A stretch of 64,000 bases of DNA from Typhlomys cinereus. Its lineage: Eukaryota > Chordata > Mammalia > Rodentia > Platacanthomyidae. Positions 57,336-64,000 of the stretch are shown here, one piece after another. The DNA lies in the NCBI GenBank assembly GCA_023101885.1, contig JALPQD010000137.1:62001-126000 (forward strand). The letters are read 5' to 3'. The position numbers and the translations under genes were made by a program. Under the pieces are notes generated by a model that ran no database searches, was not told the origin of the DNA, and saw only the letters and a program-made list of their open reading frames with translations. Each line of letters opens with the position of its first letter. Positions within the stretch are counted from its first letter, which is position 1.

Positions 57336-57699
57336 CTGCATTTGAACTCTGCTTGGTACACATGTTGGTATTCAAGTACTCTCCCAGCTCGGACTGTAAA
57401 ATGAACAGGGCACTGACTCACCCATAGGATGATTCCTACCAGTTTCTCTGTTTTCCTCCTGCTGCTTCCATTATATATATATATATATATCATACATGTT
57501 ATAGATTTATAAGAAATAAGTTTAGATTTATAGCAACTAGGAAGTCATGTGATTTAAGTGGTTTGAACTCATTGGATGAGCATTGTTCATGTTCTACAAG
57601 AGCAAAACCTGAAACCCCCATCTCTCTTCCATCTGTCCTCTGCTCACAAGGAAAGCACTTCCAAAGTATTAGGAAGAGAGCTAGAATCTGCATGAAGAA

Positions 57700-57751
<52 letters not shown>

Positions 57752-58484
57752 TGTGGATAGGAACATTGAACTCAGGCTTCTAGTATTCCTGCTTCTTTGC
57801 CTCCTTCAAGCCCTATTACCAGAGTTGTCCTTAGCAACCATCCATTTATTCAGTAATTCTCCATGAAGATAGAGGAGGTGACTGCCAGAGAGAAGCGGAT
57901 GTCCCCATAGCGATGAGTAATTGCAACAGGACGTGAACAATCAATACCTCTGTGTCCCATAGTTGGATGGATTGCATGGAACTGCTGCTGCTCTTTTGTG
58001 GGATACTCAGACAACTTGAAAGAATGCAAGCACAGGCCTCCAAAAGTTTCTTGCAATGGCTTCAAAACATTTATGGGAAGGCTTTATAGCAGGCTGAAGG
58101 CTTGAGCAAAGCCCAAGTCAAGTGGTATCTTAGGAAACACATGGGCTCAGAAGAGTGCTACCAAAGTCCTCCCTCGGAAGCCCCAGTTCCTTGGGTTCTT
58201 TAGCAACTCTTGGCCTTGGTTTTCTCTTTTGTAGGATGATAGGGGAGCAATGGGTCATTCTAGAATATTTTTTGGGTTTAGATGTTTCTGTCTGTATTTA
58301 TTACTGAACCTTGACACTGCTACCCTGGCCACGTGGGCCATCAGCTTTCTTCCTGGACAGGTACCTGGGTAGACGTGTCACACATAGCTGGTGAGAGGTC
58401 ACCCGAGGCTACTCCTCTCATGCACTGATGACAGAAGAATCCTTGTTGACTTCCAGGTTAGACCTCAGCAGCGTTTCGGAAGCT
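57336..58484. other. Intron sequence with two microsatellites
   Basis: (AT)n at 57473-57490 and (GT)n at 57702-57750. No gene or repeat family otherwise. Confidence 0.5.
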
Positions 58485-58795
58485 AAGGAGACAGCTCAGC
58501 AGTTAAGCTGCTTGCTGCACAAGCAAAAGGATTACACTTGGAAACCCAGATCCCATGGAAAAATGCCAGTAAGGGCCTGCCCAGAATTCTAGCCTTGGAA
58601 AACAGAGACTAGGAATTCCCTGAGCAAGTCGGCTACCCTGTAAATGGGCCCTGAGTTTGATTAGAGACCTTGTGATTGAGGTTGATTTCTCATGTCGATC
58701 TTGGAAGCATGTCGATCTGTGCACACATGATCCACTACACACGTAAACAGGAACACTGACCCCCTCATGCACATGAAAGTGAATAAAAGTGTTTC
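58485..58795 (+). mobile_element. Older B2/RSINE2-like SINE
   Basis: ctaaggagacagctcagcagttaagctgcttgctgcacaagc (box A), gaaacccagatccc (box B), and the body gccctgagtttgattagagaccttgtgattgag with a CA-containing tail and gtgaataaaagtg. Related to the split element at 12791/13328. Confidence 0.75.
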
Positions 58796-58919
58796 AATTG
58801 GTCTAAATCTACAGAATAATGTGCAGGCATCCTGTATATGTTCTGATTTTTTCCTCCTCTTCCTCTTCCTCCTTCCTTATTCAATTTTTTTCTCCTTCCC
58901 TTCTTTCCCTCCCTTTTCT

Positions 58920-59204
58920 CTCTCTGTCTTCCCTTACACAAAATAATGAGCTTCATAATGACATATTTGTTCAGGAATATGCACTTTAACGATTCTCTCT
59001 CCCTGTTGTCCTCTTGTCTCTCCTCTCTCCCCCTCCTCTCCATCTCCTCTTCCTACGTTGTCCCCTCCTGTTTTCATGTCATATACATATGTGCACACAA
59101 GGTTTCACATATGAGAGGAAAAATGCCGTATTTTCATCTTCCTGAGTCTGGCTTCTTTTACTGTGAAGAGCTCTAGTTCCATTCATTTGTCTCACAGGTG
59201 TGAC
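58920..59204 (-). mobile_element. L1 3' UTR, first part (reverse; interrupted)
   Basis: aaaataatgagcttcataatgacatatttgttcagg ... ctcctctccatctcc ... acatatgagaggaaaaatgccgtattttcatcttcctgagtctggcttcttttactgtgaagagctctagttccattcatttg is the reverse of a rodent L1 3' UTR. Confidence 0.72.
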
Positions 59205-59517
59205 AAAAGGCTGCCACTTAAGGAAGGAATGTTTGTCGTGACCCATAATTCCAGAGACTAGTCCTGCATGGCAGGGACGTCACGGGGTAGCACCTGAGAC
59301 CCGCATTCACAGTCAGGAAGTAGTAAGTAGTGAGAGATGGCTACTCAGCTCACCGTCAGGACCCCACCCCATGGAATGTAACAACCCCACGGTTGCAGCA
59401 GGTCTTCCGGCCTCGGATAACCTAATTTAGATCATCCCAAACAGACATGCTCGGAGGTTTGTTTCCTAGATTCTTATAGATCCCCTCAAGTTGACAACAT
59501 GAATGATCATAATCCAT
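59205..59517 (-). mobile_element. LTR-like element inserted in L1
   Basis: About 310 bp with landmarks accataattccagagactagtcctgcatggcagggacg, gtcaggaagtag...gagatggctactcagctcaccgtcaggaccccaccccatggaatg, cagacatgctcggaggtttgtttcctagattcttatagatcccctcaagttgac. The order is that of a rodent-specific LTR-like repeat. L1 sequence continues on both sides. Confidence 0.65.
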
Positions 59518-59715
59518 GTCCTACAAATTACATGACTTTGTTCTTCTCCATGCTTCCATTGCATTTGTGGTACGCCGTGTTTTTCATCCATTGAGCTGTT
59601 GATGAATTCCTACATGGATCTCATAACTTGGCTTTTGTGAATAGCCCTGTAAACATGGATAGGGTAATAGTGTAGCTTCAGTGTAATGGCTGCCATTTCT
59701 TTAATGCATCCTAGT
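59518..59715 (-). mobile_element. L1 3' UTR, second part (reverse)
   Basis: tacaaattacatgactttgttcttctccatgcttccattgc ... catccattgagctgttgatgaattcctacatggatctcataacttggcttttgtgaatagccctgtaaacatgg continues the L1 sequence interrupted at 59205. Confidence 0.7.
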
Positions 59716-60605
59716 GGGGCGCAGGTCTGGTCAAAGCACTCTGCTTCCTATAGTTGAACTAGGTCTCAAGTAAAAACCAACGACACTTAGCGACACTGAA
59801 ATGAGATTGGCAGAATATTACTTTATGTATTGATAACAGGTAGGTACCAGCATTCACCTTAAGATAAGGCCCACAGTTCTGGGATCCAGTCCTTCACGGC
59901 AGGGAAGTCAGGTGGAGCACCCTGAGAAAGGAGGGGTTGGCCCACCCATGTCCTTGGCTTTGGCCACCTGGGAAAGTATAACTTAGTTGGTTGGCATCAG
60001 CAGCTACTGGACTGAAATGCAAAGGAGGAGGAATTCTTATGTACAGCACCCAAACAGTTATTCTCATTCATTTTCCAAAGTACATGCTGAAATACTATAG
60101 AAGTTACAGATTACATTTCTTTTTGTTTAAAGAAAGGCTTCTAACTAAAGAGTTGAAAAGATTTATTAACTGTAAGACTTAAAGTCTTTTCACATTAGGT
60201 AGTGTGCAAAATCCGAAGAAATATTTTCTTTCTTCTTTTATTTCAAATCACAGAATTTATTGTAGCTGCTCCCTAGAATATAAAAACCAGATGAAGGGGA
60301 GGATCAGAGTGAGTTCAACAAGCCATTGTCAATTGGTTGTTGTGATTTGAGTGGGGGCAGGGGTGGTAAGAAGCAGGGACTATATAATTTAAGAAAACTA
60401 CTTGGAGGTGGAAGAGACTTAGAACTCCTCTAGTAAAGACGCAGCGGCTGCCCAAGATCTGTACCTGACTAGTGTCGAGAACTGGATAAGAGCCCAGATC
60501 TTCACCTTCTGGGGATCCCTCCACTCGCTTCTCAGGAGACCATGCCTTGGAGGGCTCCTATCTTACTGCATTTCCTGTTGGTATAACTGAACAATCCATG
60601 AAGAA
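59716..60605. other. Intron sequence, mostly unassigned
   Basis: A short piece at 59870-59925 (cccacagttctgggatccagtccttcacggcagggaagtc) resembles an LTR-like fragment. Otherwise nothing recognised. Confidence 0.4.
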
Positions 60606-60712
60606 GTTGGACATGGTGTTGCCCACATGTGATTCTGCACATAGAGAATGATGGCAGGAGATTCAGAAATCCAAGGTCGGCCTGGTTGGGCTACATGAGA
60701 CCTTTCTATTTT
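60606..60712 (+). mobile_element. B1-like SINE (diverged)
   Basis: acatggtgttgcccacatgtgattctgcacatagagaatgatggcaggagattcagaaatccaaggtcggcctggttgggctacatgagacc keeps B1 order in forward orientation, followed by an A-rich tail (60722-60741). Confidence 0.6.
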
Positions 60713-60829
60713 TTTATAAAGCAAAAAAAAAAAAAAAAAAGTAAAAATCAACAAAAATACAAAACAGAAAGAAAGAAAAAGAAGAAAAGAAGAACTTGTT
60801 TATTTGGTCCAAGGGTCCGAAGGCTAGAT

Positions 60830-61180
60830 CTGAAGGCCAGCAAATTCAGACTGAGTGCCCATGTATGGTGAGGTCCTTCCTCCTGGAAGACAGTGCAAAT
60901 CCTGAACAAGACACTACGTGGTCAGACAGTGTCCTGGCTGAGGTCCTTTCTCTTTTTATAGAGCCACCAACCCAGAGAACCAGCATGTCGGTCTTATGGC
61001 CTATTTAACCTTAATTATGTCCCTTAAGTCCTGTTTCCAGGTACCACAGTAAGATTAAATTTCTATTCTTTTTAGACTTGCAGGGGGATTAATTCAACAT
61101 GAGTTCTGGTGGGGGAAATTCAGGCCACAGCTGTTCCTATAACCAACCGAGCATGTGTTCTTGACATGCAACTTTAGTGT
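60830..61180 (-). mobile_element. MaLR-like LTR fragment (reverse, tentative)
   Basis: gccaccaacccagagaacc...taattatgtcccttaagtcctgtttccaggtaccac ... gcagggggattaattcaacatgagttctggtgggggaaattcaggccacag matches reverse-strand MaLR landmarks. Confidence 0.5.
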
Positions 61181-61577
61181 GTGTCACTAGTGATTGGGAA
61201 CCTAGTACATGCTGCACTGTTGAACTTTATGTCTATCCTGTTTCTAGATGGCTTATTTTGTACCCATCCTACTTAGTATAAAACATCATTTTCACTTTCT
61301 ACATTAAAAAGTAAAATATGCTCCTAACTTTTTATTCCCAAAGATGGAACAGAAGATAAATCTTAAAATACTAGGAAATGTTTCTGCGTTTAGAAATTAT
61401 TCAAGCTGATGAAGCAAAATTCAGAACTGAGCATAAAGGATTTGGGTGCTGAGATGGTTGCTTAAGGTATATGTGAAAGAACTAATGTTTGGGCTTGTAA
61501 CATTGCCCCTCCCATTTTTCATTTTGGTCCAAGATCTTTACCTGTCTGAGTTTGGACTTCACAGTGACTTTGATTAT

Positions 61578-61790
61578 ACACATTGAGCATCTCTAGTCTG
61601 AAAATCCGAAACATTTCTTGACTGCCAGTGCTCAACTAGTTTTGGATTTGGAAAAAAATTCAGATTTTAGACTTTCAGATAAGGAATGTTCATCCAGGAA
61701 AATATATACACATATTATGCCCACACCCCTGTCAAATATAAAACATTTCTAGTACTCAGCTTTTCAGATGAGGGATGTTTAAGTTTCAAT
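61578..61790. mobile_element. Tigger-type DNA transposon relic with both terminal inverted repeats
   Basis: Left end attgagcatctctagtctgaaaatccgaaaca and right end cttttcagatgagggatgtttaagtt are imperfect inverted complements. The middle carries tttggatttgg...cagattttagactttcagataaggaatg. Non-autonomous. Confidence 0.75.
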
Positions 61791-62049
61791 AAAATGCAAG
61801 TGAACATGAGAACATGAAGCCAGGTAGTCAGTTCACACGTGTAGCTTCTCTTGAATGGTGCTTAAGGAACCCCTCCTTGGAGAGCAAGTCTCCTCCCCAT
61901 TTGCAGTCATCTGGGGGGAGAACTTTCACAGTCACTGGGGCCGTGTCTCTCCTTGGTCACTCGATCATCAAATGTTTTCATCTTTCATTCTCCAACTTTA
62001 CTATAGACAATTATCAAAGTACTAAATGCAAATATTTTTGGACAATACA

Positions 62050-62504
62050 TGTTGTAGTTAGCCTGCGTGGTTGCTGATAAAATCACCATCAAACGGCTTA
62101 AGGGCCAACAAGGGCTTTTTTCTCTTACAATTTCTGGTTGCAGTTGTTTGTCCCTCTTAGCAGGAGAGCTCACACCAACATCAGGGCTGTGGGAACTGGC
62201 CACACCATCTTCACATAATGACTGAGAGAAAGAGAGAGAGAGAGAGAGAGAAACAGAGAGAGAGAGAGAGAAACAGAGAGAGAAAGAGAGAGAGAGAGGA
62301 TCCTTACTTGCTAGACCAGCATGTCAACTTTCTCAACTAGCTCTCTGTGATTTATTCCAGGGCCTAGTCCCACTCACTATGGGCTGGGCCTTCCCCAATC
62401 TCCTGCAGGTTCGCTCTGGGCTTAACTCAACCACTTATTCTCCAAAATGTGCCCAGAGCTCAAACCCTCAACAGTCAAGTTGACCCCTGTGCCTAATTAT
62501 GACA
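62050..62504 (-). mobile_element. Solo LTR, unnamed family, copy 3, with GA expansion
   Basis: A 455-bp unit runs TGTTGTAGTTAGCC...CTAATTATGACA, flanked by perfect 5-bp direct repeats ATACA (62045-62049 and 62505-62509). It contains a (GA)n expansion at 62225-62298 where the other copies have only gctgagagaggg. A short segment present in the others (gccaagtatacagaaggatg) is missing. The AATAAA signal seen in copies 1 and 2 is mutated. Confidence 0.92.
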
Positions 62505-63054
62505 ATACATTTTATATCAACACATTTTTCCCCGTGTGGAAGCTACTTAGACTTGTCTCCTGGGTTACCTTTCAATAAGTAGGAATGAGGGGAAGGCAGA
62601 GACACTGTACAAGGCATCATGAGGGTAGTCAAAGGGTGGAAGTCTCAGGAATGCAGCCTGGCTACCACCTGACTATCTAGTGGCAACCTTTGGCAGTGAT
62701 GGTCGAAGTTGCCCACGCCCACATTCCTGCAGTGTGACCATTTTGTGCAGATTAGGGAAGGCCTCCTAAGTCTTTTGAACAATAGTCCCTGTGGACTTGG
62801 AGGGTAAATGCAGCTCTTTACACACCACCATCAAAGAAGGAAATCTTCATCACAGAAGGCTGCCCTTGATGTTTGCACGAGTCCTCTGGGCCCATGAACA
62901 TGTTGAAAGAAGGCAAGTGCTGGCCTGGTCAGCCCTGGGTGCTGACAGGTTGTGATCTTCTCTTGTGTCTCAGAGGTCAGGATCATCAGTACCTACTGTA
63001 TTTGCTCGCTACTTCAGGAAACCATTGAAGCTGTGGTTTAGCAGTGATACTTGA
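62505..63054. other. Single-copy intron sequence
   Basis: Nothing recognised. Confidence 0.45.
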
Positions 63055-63280
63055 GGAGCTGGGCAGATGGCTCAGTGGTTAAAGTCTTTGCCTTGCAAGC
63101 AAAAAGACCTGAGTTCACATTCCCCAGATCTCACATAAAAATACTGGATGGAAATGGCGGTGGCCTACACTTCCAGTCCAGAAAGGTGGGGTCTGTTAAA
63201 ACCCCAGAGCAAGGATCCAGGATGATTCCCAATGTCACCCTTGGACCTCCACAGGCACACACACTCAAGTACCCTCTTGT

Positions 63281-63314
<34 letters not shown>
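63055..63314 (+). mobile_element. (CA)n-tailed SINE, copy 11
   Basis: gagctgggcagatggctcagtggttaaagtc (box A), gagttcacattcccc (box B), body gtggcctacacttccagtccag ... ccaggatgattcccaatgtcacccttggacctccacagg and CA tail 63284-63314. Flanked by atacttga at 63047-63054 and 63315-63322. Confidence 0.9.
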
Positions 63315-63315
<1 letters not shown>

Positions 63316-63322
63316 TACTTGA

Positions 63323-64000
63323 ATTCCTGCTTTACTATAAGCATCTTCGGGATCCCTATACATCCCAATACTCAGAGACAGCGTATCCAGTAGCAGTGTC
63401 TTCTGCTTAGCTCCAGTGTGGGTACTGGAAAATGGATAAGGCAGGGGAAATCACATTTTCTAAGAATGTGCCTTGTCGTTTTAGAGTTGTGACATTTGCA
63501 GCTTTGGGAAGGGATGCATGAGGGAGAAGTTGGGGAAAGGGGAGGAATTTAGGTGACTGTTAGAGCAAAGCAAACACACAAAGCTAAGGAAGAGACCTCT
63601 ATCTTTCTGGCATCATGAAAAATAATAAACAGGAGAAAAAGCTTAAAGAAAAGTCCCAAACCCCAGCAAACAGCAGAATGACCGGATTAGTCCTCTGCGC
63701 AAACACGGCTCTATATTTGGAGCTAGAAGCATTTTGGGAATGACCTTTCCCAGAGCTGCTTGCTGAAGGATAGATGGTGACTCTTGGGGCTCTGCCTGAG
63801 ACACTGCTGCATACATCAGCGACCTCAAGTTTTCTTTGGCATAAAGTCCAGTAAGTAGCTAGTGGTGACGCTCTTCTCCAGAGTGACTACTGGAAGCTTC
63901 TCCATACAGGACACCACCTGTTGGTTCAGAAGTCTGCTGATAACCTTCCTCGTCTTTGGAGAGAACACGTGGGCTTATCTGAATTTATTTTAGATAGCTG
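63323..64000. other. Single-copy intron sequence to window end
   Basis: No gene, splice acceptor with BMP6 coding sequence, or repeat family recognised. Confidence 0.45.

Noticed and set aside
63056..63130. tRNA gene candidates suggested by box A/box B pairs (also at 6385, 14456, 17196, 35303)
   Set aside because: The boxes belong to SINE heads followed by a common body and CA tail; no cloverleaf with an anticodon arm was supported.

Overview
The window is nuclear DNA from a rodent. It holds one recognisable protein-coding exon: the first coding exon of Bmp6 (bone morphogenetic protein 6) on the + strand at about 1.7-2.34 kb. The remaining 61.6 kb reads as the 5' part of the first, very long Bmp6 intron. 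The rodent assignment rests on many B1 (7SL-derived) SINEs, B3/B4-type and ID-type SINEs, rodent-style L1 3' ends and MaLR-like LTRs. The most abundant SINE here is tRNA-derived and ends in a long (CA)n tract. I do not recognise its body as the standard mouse or rat B2, so I favour a muroid or dipodoid rodent other than Mus or Rattus. The species is not determined.

Layout. 1-840: upstream flank with no gene seen. 840-2620: CpG-rich, GC-rich promoter, 5' UTR and exon 1, with an inverted CCAAT box, a GC box, two short upstream ORFs, the Bmp6 ATG at 1701 and a consensus splice donor after 2343. 2344-64000: intron 1, a mosaic of single-copy sequence, 11 copies of the (CA)n-tailed SINE, two older relatives, about 12 B1 pieces, 2 long B3/B4 elements, 7 ID-like elements, several minus-strand L1 3' ends, four LTRs with 5-bp target duplications or near-duplications, more diverged MaLR-like LTRs, two Tigger-type DNA transposon relics and many microsatellites. 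These include a 347-nt unbroken polypyrimidine run and a 146-nt unbroken polypurine run.

I found no second gene, no RNA gene that is not a SINE, no CRISPR array and no convincing new biological system. The points most worth a second look are: (1) a family of near-identical solo LTRs with direct-repeat flanks that I cannot name; (2) the (CA)n-tailed SINE family with clear target-site duplications; (3) three nested insertions (LTR into ID SINE, L1-type insert into SINE, LTR-like piece into L1); (4) a tandemly duplicated segment of about 120 bp at 24.5 kb, one copy of which carries a GA expansion; (5) a 96-bp ungapped duplicate of unknown family 2 kb apart; (6) a possible decayed retrocopy at 30.7-31.65 kb; (7) upstream ORFs in the Bmp6 leader.
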